DNA of 5,080 nt. Origin: Gemmatimonadales bacterium. GTDB taxonomy: Bacteria; Gemmatimonadota; Gemmatimonadetes; Gemmatimonadales; GWC2-71-9. Both the position numbers and the translations under genes were made by a program. Positions 1-5,080 of the stretch are shown in pieces; the first letter of the stretch is position 1, and every line of letters starts with the position of its first letter. Below the pieces are notes generated by a model, which saw nothing but the letters and a program-made list of their open reading frames with translations, was not told where the DNA came from and did not search any database. The stretch is from positions 1-5,080 of the forward strand of contig JAICPP010000209.1 in assembly GCA_025929805.1 (NCBI GenBank), given 5' to 3'.

Positions 1-548
1 GCGAGTTCGGCGAGCGGCTGTGCGATCACGCCCGCCGCTTCGGGCTCGCTCATTCGACCCGGACGATCGCTGGGGCCTTCGGCCAATGCCCCTGCTTCCG
101 GCCCCACCAGCGCCACCCCGCGACGACGGAGCTTGTCCAGGTTGGCCTGGGTCTCGGGGCGTCCATACATCTCATCGTTCATCGCTGGTGCGAGGAGGAG
201 AGGCGCAGTCCGGGCGAGCAAGAGCGTGGTCAGCACGTCGTCGGCCAGACCCTGGGCCACCCGCGCGATGAGATGCGCGGTAGCAGGGGCTACGATGATG
301 AGATCTGCTTTCTGGCTCAGGTGGACATGAGCGAGCGCCCTGCCCGGCTCCCACAGCGAGCAGAGGACAGGGCGTCCCGTCAGACCTTCGAAGGTGGTTG
401 CTCCGACGAACTCTCCGGCACCCCTCGTGAGCACCACATCGACTTCGGCGCCGGCTTCGGTGAGTCGGCGGGCAAGGATGCAGCTCTTGTAGCTGGCGAT
501 GCCGCCAGACACGCCGAGGACGACGCGCCGGCCCGCCCACACGGTCAC
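1..548 (-). CDS. coaBC: CoaBC (Dfp) bifunctional phosphopantothenoylcysteine decarboxylase / phosphopantothenate-cysteine ligase, N-terminal part
   Basis: This cytoplasmic FMN flavoprotein makes 4'-phosphopantetheine precursors for coenzyme A. The 182 codons present cover the CoaC decarboxylase domain; the CoaB ligase half (family length about 400 aa) lies beyond the left edge. Visible motifs are the flavin-fold start GVSGGIASYK (residues 12-21), His74 in AHVHL aligned with the catalytic His of E. coli Dfp, APATAHLIARVA (87-98) and the PAMN motif (121-124) followed by DEMY. The GRM (164-166) substrate-clamp loop is present, but the position of the clamp Cys of E. coli Dfp is occupied by Glu157 (ALAEG instead of ACG). 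The start is a GTG at 548-546 overlapping the rpoZ stop in a GTGA tetranucleotide, implying translational coupling. A second in-frame GTG at 542 is possible. Identity is secure; the start is likely but not proven. Confidence 0.95.
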   Translation of the reverse strand, partial: MTVWAGRRVVLGVSGGIASYKSCILARRLTEAGAEVDVVLTRGAGEFVGATTFEGLTGRPVLCSLWEPGRALAHVHLSQKADLIIVAPATAHLIARVAQGLADDVLTTLLLARTAPLLLAPAMNDEMYGRPETQANLDKLRRRGVALVGPEAGALAEGPSDRPGRMSEPEAAGVIAQPLAEL

Positions 549-757
549 GCCTCGGAGCGGCGGCGCCGAAGCAGCTTGTAGTTCAGCTCGCCGTCAACGA
601 GCTCCTGGAGTGCCTTGGTGGTGAGCTTCTCACTGGGCCGGGCCAGATGGTCCTTGGGAAACTCGTTCAGGTAGCGGGCAAACTTTGCCGCAACCAGCAC
701 GCCGAGATACTTGTTTCCGGCCTGCTTGGCCACTTCGCTGGGTGTGATGATTCGCAT
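545..757 (-). CDS. rpoZ: RNA polymerase omega subunit
   Basis: The 70-aa product is the omega subunit, which binds the beta' C-terminal region and helps fold and assemble RNA polymerase; in many bacteria it also forms part of a ppGpp site. The sequence shows the family core GNKYLGVLVAAKFAR (residues 14-28) and the second conserved segment KLTTKALQEL (44-53) followed by GEL. It ends in a basic run RRRR (64-67). Its length is at the short end of the family, as in several non-proteobacterial phyla. The ATG at 757-755 is preceded by AAGGAG (768-763) with a 5-nt spacer, a strong ribosome site. It lies 46 nt after gmk, behind the heptamer-repeat hairpin, and its TGA overlaps the coaBC GTG. The order gmk-rpoZ-coaBC is conserved in many phyla and supports the call. 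Confidence 0.95.
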   Translation of the reverse strand: MRIITPSEVAKQAGNKYLGVLVAAKFARYLNEFPKDHLARPSEKLTTKALQELVDGELNYKLLRRRRSEA

Positions 758-762
758 GCTTG

Positions 763-768
763 CTCCTT
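763..768 (-). promoter_or_regulatory. Shine-Dalgarno of rpoZ
   Basis: AAGGAG on the minus strand, 5 nt before the ATG. It is the strongest ribosome-binding site of the left block and starts only 5 nt after the 3' arm of the repeat hairpin, so folding there could influence rpoZ initiation. That influence is inferred. Confidence 0.75.
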
Positions 769-773
769 AGGTT

Positions 774-808
774 AGTCCACAGTCCTCAGTCGCCAGTCGC
801 CAGTCAGG
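774..808 (+). repeat. Heptamer array, left arm (five AGTCNNC-like units)
   Basis: Five consecutive 7-nt units start with AGTC: AGTCCAC, AGTCCTC, AGTCGCC, AGTCGCC and AGTCAGG, beginning at 774, 781, 788, 795 and 802. The first four fit AGTCNNC; the last is degenerate. The array fills the gmk-rpoZ gap and runs into the gmk stop codon (806-804). It is the mirror image of the array at 825-859. The pattern is seen directly in the sequence; origin and function are unknown. Confidence 0.9.
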
Positions 809-852
809 AGCCGGCGTTCCGATGCTTGTCTGGTGACTGACGACTGTGGACT
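774..852. repeat. Imperfect 25-nt inverted repeat (long hairpin) across the gmk-rpoZ junction
   Basis: The segment 774-798 matches the reverse complement of 828-852 at 22 of 25 positions, including an unbroken run of 11. The loop is 29 nt (799-827) and holds the gmk TGA. In the operon mRNA the 5' arm is translated as the gmk tail, the stop sits in the loop, and the 3' arm ends 5 nt before the rpoZ Shine-Dalgarno. No U-tract follows, so it does not look like an intrinsic terminator. It may stabilise or process the mRNA, or tune rpoZ translation; this is inference. Confidence 0.8.
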
Positions 853-1499
853 GGCGACTGCCTTCCAATCTTCTCCGCAGCCTTCACCACGTCGTGCTTC
901 AACTGCCCGATGAACTCCGGCATAGTGTCCTGCCGCGCCACCCGCCACGACTCCGCTTCCAGGATCGCCGCGACCTGGGCCACCGCGACCACCAGGTCTT
1001 CGTTCAGGATGGCGTAATCGTACTCGTCCACCGCGCCCAGCTCATCGGCGGCACGCAGGATCCGATCCCGGACCAAGGCAGGGTCCTCCGTCTGGCGTCC
1101 CATCAGCCGCTGCACCAGCGCTTCGGCAGATGGCGGCAGGACAAAAAGGAGAAGCGAGTTCGGGAAGTTTCTCCGAATCTGGCGTGCTCCATCGATCTCC
1201 ACATCGAGCACCGCGTGACGTCCCTGCGAGAAGATCTGCTCGATCTCGCTCTTGAGCGTGCCGTACAGCTCGCCGCCGTAAGTGGCCCACTCGAGAAACT
1301 CGCCTTTCTCCCGGCGCTGAAGGAACTCATTGTGAGAGATGAAGTGATAGTCCACTCCATTTCGCTCGTCCGGCCGCTTGGGACGAGTCGTTGCCGAGAC
1401 CGAGTAACCCAGGTCTTCCCTGCCCTGCAACAACATCTTTGCGATGGTCGTCTTCCCGCCGCCCGAAGGCGCGGAGAGCACGAGCAGAAACGGCTTCAC
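804..1499 (-). CDS. gmk: Guanylate kinase
   Basis: The enzyme phosphorylates GMP to GDP with ATP, an essential step of purine nucleotide supply and recycling, in the cytoplasm. The P-loop is APSGGGKT (residues 10-17), with Ala at the first position as in E. coli Gmk. The GMP-binding segment SATTRPKRP (35-43) is followed by NGVDYHF (47-53) and YGTLKSEIE (79-87). LDVEIDGARQIR (98-109) and the lid region around GRQTEDP (134-140) follow, then EYDYAILNED (159-168). The product is 231 aa against about 205-210 for most family members; the excess is the tail from about residue 213, encoded by heptamer repeats. The start is a GTG (1499-1497) overlapping the yicC TGA as GTGA, with no strong Shine-Dalgarno, so translation is probably coupled to yicC. 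Identity is certain. Confidence 0.97.
   Translation of the reverse strand: MKPFLLVLSAPSGGGKTTIAKMLLQGREDLGYSVSATTRPKRPDERNGVDYHFISHNEFLQRREKGEFLEWATYGGELYGTLKSEIEQIFSQGRHAVLDVEIDGARQIRRNFPNSLLLFVLPPSAEALVQRLMGRQTEDPALVRDRILRAADELGAVDEYDYAILNEDLVVAVAQVAAILEAESWRVARQDTMPEFIGQLKHDVVKAAEKIGRQSPVHSRQSPDKHRNAGS
825..859 (-). repeat. Heptamer array, right arm (inverted copy inside the gmk 3' end)
   Basis: Read on the minus strand from 859, the units are AGTCGCC, AGTCCAC, AGTCGTC, AGTCACC and a decayed AGACAAG, each 7 nt. The array is in frame with the end of gmk. Because 21 nt equals three units, it encodes a 7-residue period, RQSPVHS (213-219) then RQSPDKH (220-226). These residues lie beyond the normal end of guanylate kinase, consistent with the repeat having extended the gene. 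Confidence 0.9.
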
Positions 1500-2371
1500 T
1501 CGATGTTCTCGAGTTGTTCCCGGAACTTCTCGAGCTCGCCCTTCATCGCAATGACCAGTTGGGCGACTTCGGCATCTCCGGCCTTGGAACCGATGGTGTT
1601 GACTTCCCGGCCCAGCTCCTGAGCCAGGAATCCGAGACGCTTACCCACCGGATCCCTGCTGGTCATGGCCTCTCGTACCGCGGTCACATGGGCGCGTAAC
1701 CGAACCAGCTCCTCGGTGACATCCAGCTTATCCGCCAGAAAGGCGAGCTCCTGCGCGAGCCGCTGCTCGTCTACCGACCTGCCGTCCAGCAGTTGCACCA
1801 CGGCCGCTCTGAGTCGGTCCCGCTCCTTGACCAGACGCTCTGGTGCCCGCTGCGCGATCTGCTGGGCCGACCGCTCAAGCAGATCGAGCCGGTGCCGCAG
1901 CTCGGTGGCGAGCGCTTCGCCTTCTCGCGCCCGCATGACCCGGCACGCCTGCGCCGCCTGGGCGACGATCGGCTCGATTTCAGCCCAGCCAATCTCGCCG
2001 GAACCATTGGCCGAGGAGGTCAGGATCTCGGACTGGCGAGCCACCAACTCCACCGTCACCTCTCCAGCCAACCCGAGAGCCGACTGCATCTCCCGCAGGC
2101 GCGCCACCACCAGTCGGGCCCGTTCGAGATCGATAGCAAAACCCGAGTTTCCCTCGAGTGCGTCGCTCCAGCGGGCCTGGACTGTGATATGGCCACGGTC
2201 GAAATCCCGGCGCAGTCGCTCGCGCAGCTCGACCTCGAAGTTGCTGAGCTCACTGGGAAGCTTGGCGGACAGGTTGAAATATCGGTGGTTGACGGTGCGG
2301 ATCTCGACTCGTAGCCGCCGTCCGGCCACTGGTCCTTCCGCCGCGCCGAACCCCGTCATGCTGTACGGCAA
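1496..2371 (-). CDS. yicC: YicC/YloC family endoribonuclease-like protein
   Basis: This 291-aa protein is close to the usual length of the YicC family (E. coli about 287 aa). Members are linked to RNA turnover: YicC promotes degradation of the small RNA RyhB in E. coli, and YloC-type proteins have been reported as endoribonucleases. The N-terminal YicC domain shows SMTGFG (residues 4-9), the conserved RTVNHRYF (25-32) and RG (59-60). The middle (about 150-215) is charged, Glu/Arg-rich helix, probably coiled coil. The C-terminal DUF1732 part has LGREVNTIGSKA (253-264) and ends REQLENIE, nearly the family consensus. The start chosen is TTG at 2371 because family N-termini read M-x-x-SMTGFG and a GGGAGG site lies 4 nt upstream; the ATG at 2359 is too far from it. 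It heads the leftward operon and overlaps gmk by 4 nt. Confidence 0.95.
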   Translation of the reverse strand: MPYSMTGFGAAEGPVAGRRLRVEIRTVNHRYFNLSAKLPSELSNFEVELRERLRRDFDRGHITVQARWSDALEGNSGFAIDLERARLVVARLREMQSALGLAGEVTVELVARQSEILTSSANGSGEIGWAEIEPIVAQAAQACRVMRAREGEALATELRHRLDLLERSAQQIAQRAPERLVKERDRLRAAVVQLLDGRSVDEQRLAQELAFLADKLDVTEELVRLRAHVTAVREAMTSRDPVGKRLGFLAQELGREVNTIGSKAGDAEVAQLVIAMKGELEKFREQLENIE

Positions 2372-2375
2372 GCGC

Positions 2376-2381
2376 CCTCCC
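2376..2381 (-). promoter_or_regulatory. Shine-Dalgarno deciding the TTG start of yicC
   Basis: GGGAGG on the minus strand ends 4 nt before the TTG at 2371-2369 and 16 nt before the next in-frame ATG (2359-2357). The spacing favours the rare TTG start, which may limit expression of the operon's first gene. Confidence 0.65.
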
Positions 2382-2497
2382 GGAGCCGGAACAGCCTGGA
2401 ATTTTACTCGGAAAACGCCCCTATTGGTAGGTCACTGGCAGGCACCCAAACCTGCTGTCATGTATGCTTGGTCCGTAGGCCTCAGAGCAACGGGAAC

Positions 2498-2503
2498 GAG
2501 GAG
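2498..2503 (+). promoter_or_regulatory. Shine-Dalgarno of the PP2C gene
   Basis: GAGGAG lies 6 nt before the ATG at 2510. It decides against the longer in-frame reading from a TTG at 2468, which has no ribosome site and would add 14 residues unlike the family. Confidence 0.75.
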
Positions 2504-2509
2504 CATGAA

Positions 2510-3394
2510 ATGACTGCCCCCAGAGTGACCGCGCCGGTAACCGAAGTCGAACGCAAGCCGCGCGACGAGGAGATCGACGTCTACGGAGTCACCCACACAG
2601 GGAAGGTGCGAACCGAGAACCAGGACCACTTTCTCATCTGCGCCCTTCGCAAGCAGGTCCTGATCCGGATGACCAGCGTGCCGGACGCGGAGCGCCTCAT
2701 GGCGGATCCGGAGCGGCTTGCGTTCGTGGCCATGGTGGCCGACGGCGTCGGTGGGGGAGCCAAAGGTGCAGAGGCAAGCCGGATCGCGCTCGAGGCCGTG
2801 ACTCAGTACGTGTCGCAGAGCATGCGATGCTACTATGCCGGCGATGCGGCGCGGGACGAGGAGTTCATCGATTCCCTCCAGACAGGCGCACTCCAGTGCC
2901 ATGCCGAGCTGCTTCGACGGGGAGAGGAAGATCCCGAGTACCGCGGCATGGCAACGACTCTGACCCTGTACCTGGGTGTGTGGCCCCGGGCATATCTCCT
3001 CCAAGTGGGGGACAGCCGCTGTTATCTGCTGCGCGGCGGCGAGCTGAGCCAGATCACCCGAGATCAGACGATCGCGCAGGAACTCATCGACATTGGGGTG
3101 CTGACCCGGACCGACGCCTCGTCCAGCCGCTTCGCCCACGCACTTTCCAGCTCGCTGGGAGGGCGACAGACCGCCCCGGCAGTCACCCGGTTCACCATGA
3201 ACTGGAATACCGTCGTACTCCTCTGCAGTGACGGCCTCACCAAGCACGTCTCCGACCAGCGAATTGGCGAGCAGCTCCGCTCCATGACTTCGGCCCGTCA
3301 AGTATGCGAAGATCTCCTGAACGAGGCCCTGGAAGCCGGCGGCACCGATAATATCACCATCATCGTCGGCCGACCCTGGGCGAATGGGAGCTGA
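2510..3394 (+). CDS. PP2C-family (PPM) serine/threonine protein phosphatase
   Basis: The 294-aa product is a metal-dependent Ser/Thr phosphatase of the bacterial Stp/PstP/PrpC type, expected to reverse Hanks-type kinase phosphorylation. Motifs in order: GKVRTENQDHF (residues 31-41), ADGVGGGAKGAEAS (77-90) with metal ligand Asp78, GMATTLT (146-152), VGDSRCYLLRGGEL (166-179) with Asp168, CSDGLTKHVSD (239-249) with Asp241, and GGTDNITIIV (277-286) with Asp280. All core metal-binding aspartates are kept, so it should be active. The usual NED of the first motif reads NQD, and about 20 extra residues (roughly 47-68) separate the first two motifs compared with small Stp enzymes. There is no membrane segment or kinase domain, so it is probably cytosolic. 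It is transcribed divergently from yicC; no partner kinase is in the window. In Bacillus subtilis prpC lies in the same larger cluster as yloC-gmk-rpoZ-coaBC, a partial parallel. Confidence 0.93.
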   Translation: MTAPRVTAPVTEVERKPRDEEIDVYGVTHTGKVRTENQDHFLICALRKQVLIRMTSVPDAERLMADPERLAFVAMVADGVGGGAKGAEASRIALEAVTQYVSQSMRCYYAGDAARDEEFIDSLQTGALQCHAELLRRGEEDPEYRGMATTLTLYLGVWPRAYLLQVGDSRCYLLRGGELSQITRDQTIAQELIDIGVLTRTDASSSRFAHALSSSLGGRQTAPAVTRFTMNWNTVVLLCSDGLTKHVSDQRIGEQLRSMTSARQVCEDLLNEALEAGGTDNITIIVGRPWANGS

Positions 3395-3494
3395 CAGGGC
3401 TTCATCCCGAGCGCTGCGAGGCCCCTGACACACTGGCACGGCATCTGCCTTCCCGGGCGGGCATCTCCCCCTACGGACACTTAGAGGTAGAGCC
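3395..3494 (+). promoter_or_regulatory. Intergenic region with a sigma-54-like -24/-12 element
   Basis: TGGCAC at 3434-3439, a 5-nt spacer and CTGC at 3445-3448 match the sigma-54 consensus TGGCAC-N5-TTGC except for one base, with the exact GG-to-GC spacing and the common G after TGGCAC. A start near 3460 would leave a leader of about 35 nt before the ATG at 3495. A direct repeat GGCATCT occurs at 3440-3446 and 3460-3466. No clear terminator follows the phosphatase gene, so read-through is also possible. Whether this element works depends on an RpoN elsewhere in the genome. Confidence 0.4.
3484..3488 (+). promoter_or_regulatory. Shine-Dalgarno of the propeller gene
   Basis: GAGGT, 6 nt before the ATG at 3495, matches the anti-Shine-Dalgarno core and supports this start; the signal peptide begins directly at that ATG. 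Confidence 0.7.
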
Positions 3495-5080
3495 ATGGTT
3501 GCCACATCCGCTTGCCGTCTCCTCCTTCCGCTCACGCTGGTTGCTCTGCTCCCTGGAGCAATCCTGGGGCAGTCCGTCACGCCCGTCTCTACCCGCAGCA
3601 CTGTGCCGTCCAGCGACCGGGCCACGCCGGTTTGGACCCTAAGACTCAAGCAGGACATCCATTGGCAGCAGGTTACGCCGGCGGGCACCCTGCTTATCTC
3701 GACCGACGCCGCGCTCTCCGGCATCGACATCGAGCGGGGCCAGGTGATCTGGGAAAAATCGGAGCTGGGCGGACTGCCGGCCGACAGCGTCCGCATGGTA
3801 GATGGCTCGATCCTGATGGAGGCAGCCCGTCCCGGGCTCCTGTTGGTCTTCGATCCGGTCACCGGCGGGGCCGTGTTCGACTCCCGGCGTCTTGGCCTAG
3901 CGGAAGTCGTCACCCGTCGCGTTCTGCCACAGAGTGGAACTCTCCTCGTCCACGGCCGGCGGACCTCGGGCCCCCCGGTGGTCGCCCTGTACGATCTAGT
4001 GACCGGCGACCAACGTTGGGTCAGCGAGTCACTCTTCGAGCAGTCCGAGCCAAAGAAGAAGGGACTGGGAGGCCTCATGCAGGGCCTGGTTCAGAAGGTG
4101 TCTGAACGCACCGCACTCGAGGTTCTTCAGGCCGGCCCTGAGATGATCGTGGTTCACACCCTGATGGGGCTTCGGGCCATGGATTCCCGTACCGGCCAGG
4201 TCCGCTGGTCGGCAGCCCTCCCAACAGCCAAGCCCGGCAACCCTGCCAAGAACGTGCGGCTTTATCCCTCCAGCCATAAAACCGATCGGATCTACGTGAG
4301 CTTCGATGATCGTCTGATGGCGTTTCGCATGAGCGATGGCCAGGCGCTTTGGCCCAAGCCGGCGACGGTAAGCGGATGGATCTATGGCATTGTAGAGCAT
4401 CCAGAAGGGATCGTGATTCTTCCCGAAGCCGCGCCGGAAGGCGAGCTGTCCGGGAGCCGGACGGTCATCAACGGCGTAGTCCAGACCGGGCTCAACGTCG
4501 CCCGATATGAGGATGGGACCACTATCGCCTCGAAGCCGGTCAAGATGAGGGGCAACGTGACCGACGCGATGATCGCGGGTGAATCGGTGGTGCTCGCCGT
4601 CGACGCCGAGTCGAAAACCTTCGTGAATGTGCTCGATGTGGCCAGTGCGGCCCTCCGACTCAAGAAAGACGTGAAGATCAAGGGCCGGCTGGACTATGCC
4701 GAGCTCACGCCGGCGGGCTTGCTCTATGTATCGCGACCCGACGCCTCGACCAACGCGGAAGTAAACCTCGTCGATCTCGGCAAGGGTGAGCGCATGTACA
4801 AGGATGCGATCGAGAGCGGCAAGCGCGATCTGCACCACGCCATCGAAGGCAAGACGATGTACGTCTTTGCCAATCGAAACCACCAGCTGTACGCGGTGGA
4901 CCGCGAGAGCGGGATATTCGAGCCCCGCGGTGGTGCGATCAAGCTGCAAGGCGGGGAGGAACCGGTGGCGATGGAGATCCGGCCGGAAGGGATCGTGCTC
5001 ATCGCACCGCAGAACCTCGTCATCCTCGGGCGAGACGGTCAGGTGAAGCAGCAGGTCTATCATCCGGCACCGCAGCTGCC
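3495..5080 (+). CDS. Exported PQQ-like beta-propeller repeat protein, partial
   Basis: The frame is open for 528 codons to the right edge with no stop, so the C-terminus is missing. Residues 1-25 form a signal peptide: Arg8, a hydrophobic core LLLPLTLVALL (9-19) and a likely cleavage after ILG (23-25) before Gln26. There is no lipobox, so the protein should be periplasmic or secreted. The rest is a chain of beta strands with the PQQ/quinoprotein blade signature, aspartate then Gly-x-x-x-Trp: GQVIW (Trp86), GDQRW (Trp175), GQVRW (Trp238) and GQALW (Trp286). Later blades are more divergent, such as QLYAVDRESG and NLVILGRDGQV. About nine blade-like units can be counted by eye, uncertain in number. 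A Lys/Gly-rich insert (187-205) interrupts the repeats. I see no catalytic residues of quinoprotein dehydrogenases and no haem motif, so a scaffold or binding role is more likely than an enzyme; function unknown. It follows the phosphatase by 100 nt and may have its own promoter. Confidence 0.85.
   Translation, partial: MVATSACRLLLPLTLVALLPGAILGQSVTPVSTRSTVPSSDRATPVWTLRLKQDIHWQQVTPAGTLLISTDAALSGIDIERGQVIWEKSELGGLPADSVRMVDGSILMEAARPGLLLVFDPVTGGAVFDSRRLGLAEVVTRRVLPQSGTLLVHGRRTSGPPVVALYDLVTGDQRWVSESLFEQSEPKKKGLGGLMQGLVQKVSERTALEVLQAGPEMIVVHTLMGLRAMDSRTGQVRWSAALPTAKPGNPAKNVRLYPSSHKTDRIYVSFDDRLMAFRMSDGQALWPKPATVSGWIYGIVEHPEGIVILPEAAPEGELSGSRTVINGVVQTGLNVARYEDGTTIASKPVKMRGNVTDAMIAGESVVLAVDAESKTFVNVLDVASAALRLKKDVKIKGRLDYAELTPAGLLYVSRPDASTNAEVNLVDLGKGERMYKDAIESGKRDLHHAIEGKTMYVFANRNHQLYAVDRESGIFEPRGGAIKLQGGEEPVAMEIRPEGIVLIAPQNLVILGRDGQVKQQVYHPAPQL

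Larger units (their letters stand above)
2372..2509. promoter_or_regulatory. Divergent intergenic region between yicC and the PP2C gene
   Basis: Both transcription units must start here. On the minus strand, TAAAAT (2406-2401) matches the -10 consensus at 5 of 6 positions in the only AT-rich patch (about 2399-2417), placing a yicC start near 2394 with a leader of about 22 nt. No convincing -35 is visible. On the plus strand TATGCT (2463-2468) is a weaker -10 candidate for the phosphatase. Between them a short inverted repeat, GCAGG (2438-2442) and CCTGC (2451-2455) with an 8-nt spacer, could be an operator or a chance match. Promoter assignments are tentative. Confidence 0.4.

Noticed and set aside
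774..852. Intrinsic terminator at the gmk-rpoZ hairpin
   Set aside because: The stem is long enough but no U-tract follows on the minus-strand transcript, and essential downstream genes depend on read-through.
774..859. CRISPR array
   Set aside because: Units are 7 nt and contiguous with no unique spacers, and no cas genes are present.
846..1622. A 258-codon plus-strand open frame opposite gmk
   Set aside because: Antisense to an unmistakable guanylate kinase; its composition (Arg, His, Leu) is that of a reverse-frame artefact.
2505..2513. Minimal ORF ATGAAATGA overlapping the PP2C start
   Set aside because: The first ATG is only 1 nt from the Shine-Dalgarno, too close for initiation, and the pattern easily arises by chance; the ATG at 2510 has proper spacing.
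3395..3433. Rho-independent terminator after the phosphatase gene
   Set aside because: Only short GGGC/GCCC pairings with no T-run are visible.
2432..4078. A 548-codon open frame on the minus strand antisense to the phosphatase and the start of the propeller gene
   Set aside because: It is Pro/Arg/Ser/Gly-rich without any domain, and the plus-strand frames have clear family motifs, a signal peptide and ribosome sites. Long antisense frames are expected in GC-rich coding DNA.
4029..5063. A 344-codon minus-strand open frame opposite the propeller gene
   Set aside because: It is His/Arg/Asp-rich with no recognisable motif and is antisense to a continuous propeller frame with regular blade signatures; a codon-position shadow.

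Overview
The window is a high-GC bacterial chromosomal segment with two divergent gene blocks and no complete mobile element, CRISPR array, tRNA or rRNA. The leftward block (minus strand, about 1-2371) is a housekeeping cluster in the order yicC, gmk, rpoZ, coaBC. The rightward block (plus strand, about 2510-5080) holds a PP2C-type protein phosphatase and then a secreted beta-propeller protein that runs off the right edge. The source is a free-living, GC-rich bacterium. The short omega subunit and the exported propeller protein next to a PP2C phosphatase recall Gemmatimonadota, but this is an impression from protein flavour, not proof.

Left block: YicC (RNase-associated stress protein), guanylate kinase, RNA polymerase omega and the CoA-biosynthesis flavoprotein CoaBC form a tight operon. 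Two junctions, yicC/gmk and rpoZ/coaBC, are 4-nt GTGA overlaps in which the stop of one gene lies inside the GTG start of the next. The exception is gmk/rpoZ, where 46 nt separate stop and start. That gap and the last codons of gmk are built from a 7-nt AGTCNNC repeat in two opposed arrays, giving a 25-nt inverted repeat (22/25) with the gmk stop codon in its loop and the rpoZ Shine-Dalgarno just past its 3' arm. This is the most unusual structure in the window.

Middle: about 138 nt (2372-2509) separate the divergent starts. It holds an AT-rich -10-like hexamer for yicC, a small inverted repeat and good Shine-Dalgarno sequences on both sides.

Right block: the PP2C phosphatase has all the catalytic aspartates and is a soluble, single-domain enzyme. 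After a 100-nt gap with a well-spaced sigma-54-like -24/-12 element comes a signal-peptide-bearing PQQ-type beta-propeller, cut by the window edge. This is the longest coding region present (at least 528 codons). It has no stop in the window, so it is easily missed by ORF callers that require one.

The housekeeping genes link GMP to GDP conversion, RNA polymerase assembly and CoA synthesis. The phosphatase presumably opposes a Ser/Thr kinase encoded elsewhere. I see no convincing new multi-gene system; the second-look items are the heptamer hairpin, the sigma-54-like promoter and the uncharacterised exported propeller.
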